Source of the DNA: Paludibacteraceae bacterium
GTDB taxonomy: Bacteria; Bacteroidota; Bacteroidia; Bacteroidales; Paludibacteraceae
Length of the DNA stretch: 38,610 nt
Assembly: GCA_028694215.1 (NCBI GenBank)
Contig: JAQUTW010000021.1
Span: 1 to 38,610 of the forward strand
Direction: 5' to 3'
Shown here one piece after another: positions 1 through 8,496 of the stretch. Made by a program: the position numbers and the translations under genes. The notes beneath the pieces were generated by a model. The model saw nothing but the letters and a program-made list of their open reading frames with translations. It did not search any database and was not told the origin of the DNA. Within the stretch, counting starts at the first letter, position 1, and each line of letters starts with the position of its first letter.

Positions 1-236
1 TTTGAATCTCTCTTTGGTTTGAATGTTTTGGCTTCATCTGTTGAGGCTCGGGTTGTTCGAGCTTTATCCCATATTGGTGTGGTAACAGAGCGGTTTAGTG
101 CTTCTATTATTCGCTGAGCCTTATCACTACCAGCCTTGAAAACAGGATAGCTTTCAAGGATTAAATACCATTCGTTATGATATTCGGATTTGCGGAGCTT
201 TGCAGTACATTTGGTTTTTGCAAGTTTCTTTTTCAT
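1..236 (-). CDS. Tyrosine recombinase/integrase, N-terminal part (cut by window edge)
   Basis: Reading from an ATG at 236 down to the window edge gives 78 residues without a stop, beginning MKKKLAKTKCTAKLRKSEYH and containing a WYLILESYPVF stretch. This fits the N-terminal arm-binding region of Bacteroidota phage/transposon integrases, which catalyse site-specific insertion and excision. The catalytic domain (R..H-R-Y) lies outside the window, so the family call rests on the N-terminus and on the context. It starts 9 nt after the stop of the excisionase-like gene and is probably co-transcribed with it from the promoter at 890-920. It could instead be another element-borne protein with the same N-terminal fold. 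Confidence 0.6.
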   Translation of the reverse strand, partial: MKKKLAKTKCTAKLRKSEYHNEWYLILESYPVFKAGSDKAQRIIEALNRSVTTPIWDKARTTRASTDEAKTFKPKRDS

Positions 237-245
237 GGCTCAGTA

Positions 246-803
246 TTATTTATGGTTGAATAGCCGGTCGATTTCTAATTTGGGGACATATACGAATTTG
301 CCAATTTGCTTTTTGGGAATACTGCATTTTCGAATGGTCTTTTGTACTGTGGAGGCTGATATTCCAAACTTCTCTGTTATCTCGCCAATCGTGTAGCACT
401 CACTTGGGTCATAATTGAGTTTTGTTTGTTCGATTAGTGGTTGAGTAGATTGAATGATTTCAACCTTTGGAAACATGGCTTCTATGTGAACCCGACTAAT
501 GCGGGTTAATCGCTCCCCAAGGTTGACAGCAGGGATATTGCCTTTTCTGATTTGGCGGTATATGGTATCTCTTGAAATGCCAAATAAAACTACAGCTTCA
601 GCAATGGAGATATAAGGGCGGTCAGTTGGGATTTGCTCGGCTAACTGTTGGCGTTGTTCCTCTTGCTTTTCTTGTGCCTTCTTTTTACGAGTTGCAGCCT
701 CCGAACATTTCTTTGAGCAAAATTTTGAATACACAGTTTTAGCATTGAACTGAGCACCGCAGTTTTCGCATGTCTTTGGAAGAATAAATTTGCTACCAGG
801 CAT
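246..803 (-). CDS. Excisionase-like DNA-binding protein with Cys4 finger and two HTH domains
   Basis: The protein has 185 residues from the ATG at 803. The frame stays open to 920, but that longer start would overlap the promoter at 890-920, so 803 is chosen. Residues 12-33 carry CxxC...CxxxC (C12, C15, C29, C33), a likely zinc finger. Residues 40-55 are a Lys/Glu/Gln-rich, probably helical linker. Residues about 63-111 and 136-182 are two MerR/excisionase-type (HTH_17-like) helix-turn-helix domains (YISIAEAVVLFGISRDTIYR and CYTIGEITEKFGISASTVQK). Proteins of this class direct integrase toward excision or regulate element genes. The gene lies directly upstream of the integrase. The function is inferred from fold and neighbour; the DNA target is unknown. 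Confidence 0.7.
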   Translation of the reverse strand: MPGSKFILPKTCENCGAQFNAKTVYSKFCSKKCSEAATRKKKAQEKQEEQRQQLAEQIPTDRPYISIAEAVVLFGISRDTIYRQIRKGNIPAVNLGERLTRISRVHIEAMFPKVEIIQSTQPLIEQTKLNYDPSECYTIGEITEKFGISASTVQKTIRKCSIPKKQIGKFVYVPKLEIDRLFNHK

Positions 804-889
804 ATCAATCGTTTTTAGAATGAATAAGTAGTGATAAGTATTTATTAGTCGCACCTTACTGTTATTTAAGTCGCGTAACAAATATGTAG

Positions 890-920
890 CAAATATACGA
901 AAAATAATCGGATATATCAA
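890..920 (-). promoter_or_regulatory. Promoter for the excisionase/integrase operon
   Basis: On the minus strand TTG (920-918) is followed after 20 nt by TATATTTG (897-890). This matches the Bacteroidota pattern TTG-N17..23-TAnnTTTG exactly. It places the transcript start near 883, about 80 nt before the ATG at 803. Confidence 0.65.
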
Positions 921-946
921 TAAGTAAGCATAAATAATAAAATAAA

Positions 947-979
947 AAACCGCTGTAAACTAAGTGTTTACAGCGGTTT
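947..979 (-). terminator. Intrinsic terminator of dnaK
   Basis: A perfect 14-bp inverted repeat (947-960 and 966-979) has a 5-nt loop. On the minus strand it is followed by a T-rich run. It lies 31 nt after the dnaK stop. Confidence 0.85.
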
Positions 980-1010
980 GAATATGGATATTAATCCTTG
1001 TTTTTGGCTT

Positions 1011-2939
1011 TTACTTTACTTCCTCAAAGTCGGCATCTTGAACGTTGTCGTCGCCGCCTTTGGCATTGTCAGCATTGGATTGTGCCTGCTGGTTGAAATC
1101 AGCCCCGGCTTGCTGACCGCCTTGTGCGCCCTGTGCATTGGCAGCATTATACATATCCTGACTTGCAGCGTGGAATGCAGTGTTCATTGCTTCCATGGCT
1201 TTGTCGATGGCATCCAAATCTTGGGCTTTGTGTGCCGCTTTCAAATCTTCCAATGCTTTTTCTATCGGAGCTTTTTTGTCAGCAGGAATTTTATCGCCCA
1301 ACTCTTTCAACTGTTTTTCCGTCTGGAAAATCATGCCATCAGCCTGATTCAATTTATCGATACGTTCACGTTCTTTTTTGTCGGCATCGGCATTAGCTTC
1401 AGCTTCGGCTTTCATTTTTTCGATATCTTCTTTGCTCAAGCCACTTGATGCTTCAATACGGATAGCCTGTTCTTTCCCTGTTGCCTTATCTTTGGCAGAA
1501 ACTTTCAAAATACCGTTGGCATCAATATCAAATGTTACTTCGATTTGCGGAACGCCACGCGGTGCTGCCGGAATTCCATCAAGATTGAACATACCAATTT
1601 GTTTGTTTTGGCTTGCCATCGGGCGCTCGCCCTGTAATACATTGATTTGTACCGAAGGCTGATTATCGCTGGCAGTTGAGAAAGTTTCCGATTTTTTGGT
1701 TGGAATGGTTGTGTTTGCATCAATCAATTTGGTCATAACACCACCCATTGTTTCAATACCCAAAGAAAGCGGAGTAACATCCAACAGTAACACATCTTTT
1801 ACCTCACCAGTCAAAACACCACCTTGAATGGCAGCTCCAACGGCTACTACTTCGTCAGGATTTACACCTTTGGAAGGCGTTTTTCCGAAGAATTTTTCAA
1901 CCAGCGTCTGAATAGCCGGAATACGTGTAGATCCACCAACCAAAATGACTTCGTCAATATCCGATTTGTTCAAACCTGCAGCTTTCAGTGCATTTTCGCA
2001 AGGAGTCAAACAAGCTTGTATCAGTTTGTCTGCCAATTGTTCAAATTTGGCACGTGTAAGTGTTTTTACCAAGTGTTTCGGAATTCCGTTTACCGGCATG
2101 ATGTACGGCAAATTAATTTCTGTAGAAGTTGAACTTGACAACTCGATTTTAGCTTTTTCGGCAGCTTCTTTCAAACGTTGCAAAGCCATTGGGTCTTGAC
2201 GCAAATCAACACCTTCTTCTTTCTGAAATTCGTCTGCCAACCAGTCAATAATTACGTGGTCAAAGTCATCACCGCCAAGGTGCGTATCACCATTGGTAGA
2301 TTTTACTTCAAATACACCATCGCCCAATTCCAAGATAGAAATATCAAACGTACCGCCACCAAGGTCGAATACGGCAATTTTCATATCTTTATTGGATTTA
2401 TCCAAACCGTAAGCCAAAGCAGCTGCTGTTGGTTCGTTTACAATACGGCGAACTTTAAGACCTGCTATTTCGCCGGCTTCTTTCGTGGCCTGACGTTGTG
2501 CGTCGCTAAAATAGGCCGGTACGGTAATAACGGCTTCGGTTACTTCCTGTCCCAAATAATCTTCGGCGGTTTTCTTCATTTTTTGAAGAATCATAGCCGA
2601 AATTTCCTGTGGCGTGTACAAACGCCCGTTAATATCAACACGCGGAGTGTTGTTGTCTCCTTTTACCACTTTGTATGGCACACGCGCTACTTCTTTGCTT
2701 ACACGGTCGAAAGTTTCGCCCATGAAACGTTTGATAGAATAAACTGTGTTATGAGGATTTGTAACAGCCTGACGTTTAGCCGGATCACCGACTTTACGTT
2801 CGCCACCGTCAATAAATGCCACAATTGATGGAGTGGTACGTTTACCTTCGCTATTTGCTATAACGACAGGTTCGTTACCTTCCAAAACCGCCACACAAGA
2901 GTTGGTTGTTCCTAAATCGATACCAATAATTTTTCCCAT
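1011..2939 (-). CDS. dnaK: Molecular chaperone DnaK (Hsp70)
   Basis: This cytoplasmic ATP-dependent Hsp70 chaperone has 642 residues, the usual length. Visible landmarks in order are the N-terminal phosphate loop [13 protein letters not shown] (about 5-17), the [16 protein letters not shown] helix, the second phosphate loop [13 protein letters not shown], the adenosine motif [12 protein letters not shown], the interdomain linker [15 protein letters not shown], the substrate-binding domain, a helical lid rich in Ala and Lys, and an acidic C-terminus ending EEVK, the partner-docking tail. It appears monocistronic: its terminator is at 947-979 and no grpE or dnaJ is adjacent. The upstream gap of about 200 bp holds a 13-bp palindrome that could be a heat-shock operator. 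No CIRCE element is present. Confidence 0.98.
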   Translation of the reverse strand: MGKIIGIDLGTTNSCVAVLEGNEPVVIANSEGKRTTPSIVAFIDGGERKVGDPAKRQAVTNPHNTVYSIKRFMGETFDRVSKEVARVPYKVVKGDNNTPRVDINGRLYTPQEISAMILQKMKKTAEDYLGQEVTEAVITVPAYFSDAQRQATKEAGEIAGLKVRRIVNEPTAAALAYGLDKSNKDMKIAVFDLGGGTFDISILELGDGVFEVKSTNGDTHLGGDDFDHVIIDWLADEFQKEEGVDLRQDPMALQRLKEAAEKAKIELSSSTSTEINLPYIMPVNGIPKHLVKTLTRAKFEQLADKLIQACLTPCENALKAAGLNKSDIDEVILVGGSTRIPAIQTLVEKFFGKTPSKGVNPDEVVAVGAAIQGGVLTGEVKDVLLLDVTPLSLGIETMGGVMTKLIDANTTIPTKKSETFSTASDNQPSVQINVLQGERPMASQNKQIGMFNLDGIPAAPRGVPQIEVTFDIDANGILKVSAKDKATGKEQAIRIEASSGLSKEDIEKMKAEAEANADADKKERERIDKLNQADGMIFQTEKQLKELGDKIPADKKAPIEKALEDLKAAHKAQDLDAIDKAMEAMNTAFHAASQDMYNAANAQGAQGGQQAGADFNQQAQSNADNAKGGDDNVQDADFEEVK

Positions 2940-3083
2940 AGTTGTTATAATTTAATTGTTTATTTTTTTCAAAAACTATCGCCTATGCTTTTACAAATGA
3001 TGTGCCATTTGCTTTTTCCGATAAGTAAGTTAATTTTTGGCACATTTTTCTGTAAAAACAGTCCGTCTGGTCACCAAAAAATC

Positions 3084-3096
3084 TGACAAAGTGTCA
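3084..3096. promoter_or_regulatory. Palindrome upstream of dnaK, possible operator
   Basis: TGACA-AAG-TGTCA is a perfect 5-bp-arm palindrome about 145 nt before the dnaK start codon. No exact TAnnTTTG box is present in this gap, so a special control mode is possible. A second inverted repeat (TGTGCCA at 3001-3007, TGGCACA at 3038-3044) lies between it and the gene. The function is inferred only. Confidence 0.35.
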
Positions 3097-3113
3097 TAAA
3101 TATATCCAAAGCA

Positions 3114-3146
3114 TTAAAAAAAACTCCATTGAAAAGGAGGTTTTTT
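3114..3146 (-). terminator. Terminator of the dusB-lgt-argF'-argB operon
   Basis: On the minus strand, immediately after the argB stop, CCTCC-N8-GGAG is followed by eight T residues. The stem is short and slightly imperfect, but the T-run is strong and no further gene follows on this strand before dnaK. Confidence 0.6.
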
Positions 3147-3914
3147 TTATTCGATTTTCGTACCCGAATTTTTGCCTATGTCATCTGCTTTGGTAATGAC
3201 AACCCTACGGACGCCCGCCTTAATGGCTTCAAAAGCATTTTGCAATTTCGGAATCATACCGCCACTGATTATTTTTTGTGCTTTATAATTTTCAAAATCC
3301 TTTTCTGTAAGATGCGAAATTACACTGTCTTCATTATTCTCATCACGCAAAACACCTTTTTTCTCGAAACAAAAAACCAACGTAACCTCAAAAAACTCTG
3401 CCAATGCTTTAGCAGCTTCCCCGGCAATTGTATCTGCATTGGTATTCAATAAATTACCATTACCATCATGTGTAAGCGGCGCCAAAACAAGAACCTTGTT
3501 TTTATCAATCAAATCGGCAAGAACTGCCCCATCTACCTTTTTCACATCACCCACAAAGCCATAATCGACAGGTTGAGCCGGACGTTTTTCAGCCAACATA
3601 CAATTCATATCGGCTCCTGTCAAACCCAACGCATTGACACCGCGTTTTTGCAATCCTGCCACAATTTGTTTGTTAACCAAGCCACCATAAACCATCGTTA
3701 CCACACGTAACATTGCTTCGTCCGTAACACGCCGACCATCTATCATTTGAGTTTCTATGCCAAGTTGTGCAGCTATTTTAGTGGCAGACCGTCCGCCTCC
3801 ATGCACCAGAAGCTTAAAACCTTGCAACTGTGCAAAATCATCCAACAAACGATTAAGCGTATCCGGTTCTTCCACAATTTTGCCACCAACTTTGATAATT
3901 GTCAGTTTTTCCAT
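3147..3914 (-). CDS. argB: Acetylglutamate kinase family (likely acts on N-succinylglutamate)
   Basis: The protein has 255 residues of the amino acid kinase family. It phosphorylates the gamma-carboxyl of an N-acylated glutamate in arginine synthesis. Visible motifs are IIKVGGK near the N-terminus (nucleotide-phosphate Lys8), LVHGGG (acyl-glutamate/phosphate loop), NTNADTIAGEAAKAL, and the C-terminal ISGGMIPKLQNAFEAIKAGV that closes the ATP site. It starts 3 nt after the stop of the carbamoyltransferase gene, so the two are translationally close. Because that neighbour carries the succinyl-specific proline, the substrate here is probably N-succinylglutamate rather than N-acetylglutamate; this is inference from known Bacteroides biochemistry. 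The rest of the arginine pathway is not in the window. Confidence 0.95.
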   Translation of the reverse strand: MEKLTIIKVGGKIVEEPDTLNRLLDDFAQLQGFKLLVHGGGRSATKIAAQLGIETQMIDGRRVTDEAMLRVVTMVYGGLVNKQIVAGLQKRGVNALGLTGADMNCMLAEKRPAQPVDYGFVGDVKKVDGAVLADLIDKNKVLVLAPLTHDGNGNLLNTNADTIAGEAAKALAEFFEVTLVFCFEKKGVLRDENNEDSVISHLTEKDFENYKAQKIISGGMIPKLQNAFEAIKAGVRRVVITKADDIGKNSGTKIE

Positions 3915-3917
3915 AGA

Positions 3918-4871
3918 TTAATTGCTTTCGAGTAAACGTTTTATGACTACTTGTGCGGAAATTTCACGATTGGCTGCTTCGGGAATAACCAACGATTGGG
4001 GACTTTCTATCACATCGTCACTTACAATCATATTACGACGTACCGGCAAACAGTGCATGAAATACGCATTATCTGTCAAGCTCATTTTGGCAGTATCAAC
4101 AGTCCAAGCACGGTCGGTACTGAGAATTTTGCCATAATGTGGATCTTGAAATGCCGCCCAGTTTTTGGCATAAATAAAATCGGCACCTTCAAACGCTTTC
4201 TCCTGATTATATTCCACTTTTGCACCACGCACAAATTTTTCCGACAATTCGTAACCTTTCGGATGCGTAATTACAAAATCGACGTTGGCTTCATTCATAA
4301 AATCGGCAAACGAATTGGGAACAGCCTGCGGTAAAGCACGAGGATGCGGAGCCCAAGTCAAAACGACTTTCGGACATGCTTTTTTCTTATATTCCTCTAT
4401 GGTTATCAAATCGGCAAACGCCTGCAACGGATGTCCAGTAGCTGCTTCCATACTGAAAACAGGGCGACCGGAATATTTAATAAACTGATTAATAATAACC
4501 TCTTCGTAATCAAACTGTTTACTTTCAAAACGGGCAAACGAACGAATACCAATGACATCACAATAGCAACCCATCACAGGAATTGCCTCCAACAAATGTT
4601 CGGGTTTATCGCCATCCATAATAATGCCACGTTCCGTTTCTAATTTCCACGCGCCCTGATTCACATCTAAAACAATGGTATTCATTCCTAAATTCATACC
4701 TGCTTTTTGTGTACTCAAACGTGTACGCAAACTTGAGTTAAAAAATACCATCAGCAAGGTTTTATTCTCACCGATATGTTTATAAGCAAAACGATTTTTC
4801 TTTATTTCCAAGGCTTCTTTTACAGCTTGCTGCAAATCGCCTAAATCTTTTACATTTGTGTAATGTTTCAT
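3918..4871 (-). CDS. argF': N-succinylornithine carbamoyltransferase
   Basis: The protein has 317 residues. It transfers a carbamoyl group from carbamoyl phosphate to N-succinylornithine, giving N-succinylcitrulline in arginine synthesis. The carbamoyl phosphate loop is the divergent form FFNSSLRTRLSTQKA (43-57) rather than STRTR, as in the acetyl/succinyl-ornithine subgroup. The sequence GDKPEHLLEA places Pro at residue 90, the position reported to set succinyl rather than acetyl specificity (Bacteroides fragilis enzyme against the Xanthomonas one with Glu). HCLPVRRN near the C-terminus is the conserved HCLP loop. Its first 4 nt overlap the end of lgt (ATGA at 4868-4871), which indicates translational coupling within one operon. 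Confidence 0.95.
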   Translation of the reverse strand: MKHYTNVKDLGDLQQAVKEALEIKKNRFAYKHIGENKTLLMVFFNSSLRTRLSTQKAGMNLGMNTIVLDVNQGAWKLETERGIIMDGDKPEHLLEAIPVMGCYCDVIGIRSFARFESKQFDYEEVIINQFIKYSGRPVFSMEAATGHPLQAFADLITIEEYKKKACPKVVLTWAPHPRALPQAVPNSFADFMNEANVDFVITHPKGYELSEKFVRGAKVEYNQEKAFEGADFIYAKNWAAFQDPHYGKILSTDRAWTVDTAKMSLTDNAYFMHCLPVRRNMIVSDDVIESPQSLVIPEAANREISAQVVIKRLLESN

Positions 4872-5698
4872 TTTATATTATTTTTTCGTTGTGTAATCCA
4901 TAAAATCATAATTCCTGCCACTATATACGGGATACTGAGCCACTGCCCCATATCCAATGTCATATTTTCTTCAAACGGCACCTGCACCTCTTTGACATAT
5001 TCAATAAAGAAGCGAAAAAGACAGATTGCCAGCATCGCAAAACCGACATAAAAGCCATCTTTTACCCTAATCTTTTTCTTATACATCAGCCACATTGCCA
5101 CAAACAGAGCAAAATAAAAAAGTGCTTCGTACAACTGGGCAGGATGGCGTGGTTGCGCATCACAAGCAGTAAAAACAAATGCCCACGGAACATTGGAAGG
5201 TGCGCCTACAATTTCCGAATTCATCAAATTTCCCAATCGAATAAAAGCACCGGCAAGTGGTGTAACAATCGCCAAATGATCCATTGTCTGCCAAATTTTC
5301 TGCCGCGTGTGCCAACAATAAAGCAGAACGGCACATATCAACCCGGCTCCTCCTCCATGGCTTGCAAGTCCCTGATAACCAACAAAAACTATTTTACCTT
5401 TAATGGTACTTATCGGCAACAAGATTTCCCACCAGTGCGCCAAATAATAGGTCGGTTCGTAAAAGAGACAATGTGCAATACGCGCTCCCAAAAAAATGCC
5501 AAGAAAAACATATACCAACAACTTTTCGTAATTATCTTGCGATATGCCTTGTTGCTTGAAAATTTTATAAAGAAAAATACCGGAACAACAAAGTCCGAGT
5601 GCAAACAAAATGCCATACCAGCGAAACGTAATACCCAAAAACGTACCTATTTCAGGTTTCACTGACCAAACTATTTGCAACAACATCAGATTTTCCAT
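4868..5698 (-). CDS. lgt: Prolipoprotein diacylglyceryl transferase
   Basis: This inner-membrane enzyme has 276 residues. It attaches diacylglycerol from phosphatidylglycerol to the lipobox Cys of prolipoproteins, the first step of lipoprotein maturation. About seven hydrophobic segments are visible. Conserved motifs are FRWYGILFALG at the first membrane segment, GARIAHCLFYEP, LASHGGGAGL (HGG loop), GAFIRLGNLMNSEIVG (the family's RxGNxxNxE signature) and RHPAQLYEA. The gene overlaps dusB upstream by 1 nt (TAATG type) and argF' downstream by 4 nt. The match between an arginine enzyme and a lipoprotein enzyme is operonic only and has no obvious functional link. Several lipoproteins in this same window would be its substrates. 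Confidence 0.96.
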   Translation of the reverse strand: MENLMLLQIVWSVKPEIGTFLGITFRWYGILFALGLCCSGIFLYKIFKQQGISQDNYEKLLVYVFLGIFLGARIAHCLFYEPTYYLAHWWEILLPISTIKGKIVFVGYQGLASHGGGAGLICAVLLYCWHTRQKIWQTMDHLAIVTPLAGAFIRLGNLMNSEIVGAPSNVPWAFVFTACDAQPRHPAQLYEALFYFALFVAMWLMYKKKIRVKDGFYVGFAMLAICLFRFFIEYVKEVQVPFEENMTLDMGQWLSIPYIVAGIMILWITQRKNNIK

Positions 5699-6678
5699 TA
5701 CTTATTTGGTTTTATGCCGTCAATTATCGAAAATAATTCTTCTAACGATTCCGCACGCAACATCGCTATTCGTGTTTGTTTGAAATCCGGGATTCCCTTA
5801 AAAACGGGAGTAGCTGCCAGATGTCGGCGACTGTGCACAATGCCTTTTCGCTCATCACCAATCCATTCAATACTGCGCTTGATGTGTTCTTTCAATATTT
5901 CCACCTGCCAATCGAAAGCATACGGTTCTTTACATACGCCATTTTGGATAAAATATTTCATTTCTTCAAAAATCCACGGACGACCTACCGCTGCTCTACC
6001 CACCATTACAGCATCAACGCCATAACGTTCGAAACACTCTTTGGCACGTTCAGGTGTAGTAACATCACCATTTCCAATAATCGGAATGTGCATACGCGGA
6101 TTATTTTTCACTTCACCTATCAATGTCCAATCCGCATCGCCTCTGTACATTTGTGCACGCGTGCGTCCATGAACAGCCAAAGCTGCAATGCCGCAATCCT
6201 GCAACTGTTCTGCCAACGTAACAATTATCTTGTTATTGTCGTCCCAGCCCAAACGTGTTTTTACCGTAACCGGCACCTTTACGGCATCGACCACAGCACG
6301 TGTTATGTTTAAAAGTTTGGGGATATCCTGCAAAAGTCCTGCTCCTGCTCCCTTTCCTGCCACTTTTTTTACCGGGCAACCAAAATTCAAATCAATAATA
6401 TCGGGGTTGGCTGCTTCCGCTATTTTGGCAGCTTCTACCATCGCTTCCGGTTCTCGTCCGTACAACTGAATAGCCAATGGACGTTCGGCTTCGTAAAGCG
6501 TCAACTTCTGCTCTGTCCGTTTGATACTGCGTATAAGCGCATCAGCAGAAACAAATTCCGTATAAACCAAATCTGCTCCAAACTGTTTACACATCAATCT
6601 GAAAGCCGGATCGGTAACATCTTCCATTGGTGCCAAAAATAACGGATATTTTTCAAAAGAGAGGTTGGCGATATTCAT
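5698..6678 (-). CDS. dusB: tRNA-dihydrouridine synthase (DusB family)
   Basis: The protein has 326 residues from the ATG at 6678; a TTG one codon earlier (6681) is less likely. This is an FMN enzyme reducing uridine to dihydrouridine in the tRNA D-loop. Motifs are LAPMEDVTDPAFR at the N-terminus (FMN binding, TIM barrel strand 1), NFGCPVKKVAGKGAGAGLL with the catalytic Cys, TVKTRLGWDD, LAVHGRTRAQMY, IIGNGDVTTPE and VMVGRAAVGRPWIF for phosphate binding. It is the first gene of the four-gene minus-strand operon and is divergent from the DUF59 operon, with about 130 bp between. Confidence 0.95.
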   Translation of the reverse strand: MNIANLSFEKYPLFLAPMEDVTDPAFRLMCKQFGADLVYTEFVSADALIRSIKRTEQKLTLYEAERPLAIQLYGREPEAMVEAAKIAEAANPDIIDLNFGCPVKKVAGKGAGAGLLQDIPKLLNITRAVVDAVKVPVTVKTRLGWDDNNKIIVTLAEQLQDCGIAALAVHGRTRAQMYRGDADWTLIGEVKNNPRMHIPIIGNGDVTTPERAKECFERYGVDAVMVGRAAVGRPWIFEEMKYFIQNGVCKEPYAFDWQVEILKEHIKRSIEWIGDERKGIVHSRRHLAATPVFKGIPDFKQTRIAMLRAESLEELFSIIDGIKPNK

Positions 6679-6725
6679 CAAAAATTAATTTGTTTTTAAC
6701 AACGAAATCGTTCGGTATGATGTTA

Positions 6726-6733
6726 CAAAAGTA
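6726..6733 (-). promoter_or_regulatory. -7 box for dusB operon
   Basis: TACTTTTG on the minus strand matches TAnnTTTG, 48 nt before the dusB ATG. No good TTG is seen at the right distance upstream, so the -33 element is weak or absent. Confidence 0.45.
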
Positions 6734-6748
6734 CAAAAAAAAACGTTA

Positions 6749-6782
6749 TTGACAGAGAAATTGACATATTTCACTATCTTTG
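6749..6782 (+). promoter_or_regulatory. Promoter for DUF59-lpxH-rnhB-xseB operon
   Basis: TTG (6749-6751) is followed after 23 nt by TATCTTTG (6775-6782), a full Bacteroidota promoter. The TTG is part of one of two TTGACA words 12 bp apart (6749, 6761). It lies 24 nt before the ATG at 6807 and rules out the in-frame TTG at 6780 as a start. Confidence 0.65.
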
Positions 6783-6806
6783 CAGACAAATATCAAAGAA
6801 ACAGCC

Positions 6807-7118
6807 ATGAACGAGTTTTTAGAACAGGAAGAAAAAATTGTAGAAATTTTAAAGACAGTTTACGATCCGGAAATTCCGGTAAATATATACGATTTAGGGC
6901 TCATCTATAGAATTGAAGCACACGATGGCAATGTAGAAATAGACATGACTTTAACTGCCCCAAACTGCCCGATGAGCGATTTTATAACTGAAGATGTCAA
7001 AATGAAAGTAGAAGCGATAGAAGGCGTCAAAACGGTTGTTGTCAACTTGGTTTTTGAGCCGGAATGGACACGCGACAAAATGAGCGATGAAGCAAAATTG
7101 GAATTAGGATTACTCTAA
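6807..7118 (+). CDS. DUF59/MIP18-family iron-sulfur assembly factor
   Basis: The protein has 103 residues from the ATG at 6807. It is a small cytoplasmic protein of the MIP18/PaaD-like family (DUF59, also called SufT), which helps mature Fe-S proteins. The family signature is clear: TVYDPEIPVNIYDLGLIY near the start, MTLTAPNCPMSDFI with the conserved Cys54, and VVVNLVFEPEWTRDKMSDEAKLELGL at the end. It is the first gene of the plus-strand operon, 5 nt before the lpxH start. No sufBCDS genes are nearby, so its pathway role is taken from the family alone. Confidence 0.9.
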   Translation: MNEFLEQEEKIVEILKTVYDPEIPVNIYDLGLIYRIEAHDGNVEIDMTLTAPNCPMSDFITEDVKMKVEAIEGVKTVVVNLVFEPEWTRDKMSDEAKLELGLL

Positions 7119-7123
7119 AATAC

Positions 7124-7867
7124 ATGAAATACTACTTTTTATCCGATGCCCATTTGGGAGCACGTGTTATAAGTGATGCCACTGCCCACCAACAAAAACT
7201 CATTGACTGGTTGGATATGGCAAAACAAGATGCCGATGCCATATTTCTTTTGGGTGATATTTTTGATTTCTGGTTCGAATACCGAAAAACCATCCCTGCC
7301 GGATATGACCGATTGCTCCAAAAGCTGAAAGAGCTGACACAATCAGGTCTTCCCATACATTTTTTTACAGGAAATCACGACATTTGGACATTCGGTTTTT
7401 TAGAAAAAAAAATAGGTCTGATTATTCACAAAGAGCCTGCAACCATAGAATTGGCAGGAAAACGATTTTTTTTGGCACACGGTGACGGCTTGGGCGACAA
7501 AAACTTCAGTTTTCGTTTTATACGAACTGTTTTTCACAGTCGCACCTGTCAATTTCTGTTTCGCACTTTTATTCCATCAAAATTAGGCTTCCGATTCGGT
7601 TTGGCATGGTCGGAAAGCAACCGACTAAAACACCTAAAATCGGGGACAGAATACAAAGGTGAAAACAAGGAACCGATTGTGCTGTTTGCAAAAAAACATT
7701 CGCGCGAAAATCCGATTGATTTTTATATCATGGGACATCGCCATATCATTCTAAACTTGTTATTGGCAACCAAAAGCCAACTGTTGATAATCGGCGACTT
7801 TATGGAAGAATTTTCGTATGCCGTTTTTGACGGCACAGAAGTAACCATCAAAAATTTTATGGAATAA
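7124..7867 (+). CDS. lpxH: UDP-2,3-diacylglucosamine diphosphatase (LpxH-like metallophosphoesterase)
   Basis: The protein has 247 residues of the calcineurin-like metallophosphoesterase family. It hydrolyses UDP-2,3-diacylglucosamine to lipid X in lipid A synthesis at the inner face of the cytoplasmic membrane. Metal ligands are visible in order: SDAHLG (D8, H10), GDIFDFW (D45), GNHD (N84, H85), HGDGLG (H119) and GHRH (H205, H207). The region between 130 and 175 is rich in Arg, Phe and Leu, consistent with the lipid-binding cap of LpxH. It lies between the DUF59 gene (5 nt) and rnhB (4 nt), so the set is one transcript. The substrate is inferred from subfamily motifs and length. Confidence 0.9.
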   Translation: MKYYFLSDAHLGARVISDATAHQQKLIDWLDMAKQDADAIFLLGDIFDFWFEYRKTIPAGYDRLLQKLKELTQSGLPIHFFTGNHDIWTFGFLEKKIGLIIHKEPATIELAGKRFFLAHGDGLGDKNFSFRFIRTVFHSRTCQFLFRTFIPSKLGFRFGLAWSESNRLKHLKSGTEYKGENKEPIVLFAKKHSRENPIDFYIMGHRHIILNLLLATKSQLLIIGDFMEEFSYAVFDGTEVTIKNFME

Positions 7868-7871
7868 GGTC

Positions 7872-8486
7872 ATGAAAACACATACGCCGTTGTTACTTTA
7901 TCATACGCCGAATTGCATAGAAGCCGGTTGCGACGAAGCCGGACGAGGCTGTCTTGCCGGTCCTGTTTTTGCAGCAGCCGTTATTTTGCCAAAGAATTTC
8001 AGCAACGATTTACTGAATGACAGCAAGCAACTTACCGAAAAAGAACGTTACCAATTACGTCCCATTATTGAAGCACAAGCTGTTTCGTGGGCTGTAGGTA
8101 TTGTTTCTGCACAGGAAATTGATGAAATAAATATTCTAAACGCCTCTATTTTAGCCATGCATCGAGCCATTGACCAACTATCGAAAAAGCCTGAGCATCT
8201 GATTATTGACGGAAACAAATTCAAACCTTACAAACAGGTTCCATTTCATACCATTGTCAAAGGCGACGGTAAATTTCTGTCTATCGCCGCAGCCTCCATT
8301 TTGGCTAAAACCTATCGCGACGATTACATGGCAAAGTTGGCAGAAGAATTTCCACACTACGAATGGAAACAAAATAAGGGCTATCCGACTGTAAAACACC
8401 GTGAAGCCATAAAAAAATATGGCACGACTCCTTATCATCGTATGACGTTTCGCCTTTTGGACACCCAATTAACCTTTAACTTTTAA
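7872..8486 (+). CDS. rnhB: Ribonuclease HII
   Basis: The protein has 204 residues. It cuts RNA in RNA-DNA hybrids and removes single ribonucleotides from DNA. The N-terminal motif [15 protein letters not shown] supplies the catalytic D21 and E22. [14 protein letters not shown] and [17 protein letters not shown] follow, the last holding the remaining acidic residues. The C-terminal [20 protein letters not shown] segment is the family's conserved tail. The length is normal. It starts 4 nt after lpxH ends, and xseB follows after 10 nt. Confidence 0.96.
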   Translation: MKTHTPLLLYHTPNCIEAGCDEAGRGCLAGPVFAAAVILPKNFSNDLLNDSKQLTEKERYQLRPIIEAQAVSWAVGIVSAQEIDEINILNASILAMHRAIDQLSKKPEHLIIDGNKFKPYKQVPFHTIVKGDGKFLSIAAASILAKTYRDDYMAKLAEEFPHYEWKQNKGYPTVKHREAIKKYGTTPYHRMTFRLLDTQLTFNF

Positions 8487-8496
8487 GTATATCATT

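Noticed and set aside
804-920. Longer N-terminus for the excisionase-like gene
   Set aside because: The extension covers a perfect promoter (890-920), and the extra residues look like translated AT-rich leader.
2178-2828. Long plus-strand frame (216 codons) opposite dnaK
   Set aside because: It lies wholly antisense to a clear dnaK gene, the composition is a mirror of the sense codons, and no domain is recognisable.
3084-3096. CIRCE/HrcA operator at dnaK
   Set aside because: The palindrome has arms TGACA/TGTCA with a 3-bp centre, not the TTAGCACTC-N9-GAGTGCTAA form.
6780-6806. TTG start nine codons before the DUF59 ATG
   Set aside because: The TTG is part of the -7 box TATCTTTG, so it cannot be in the transcript.
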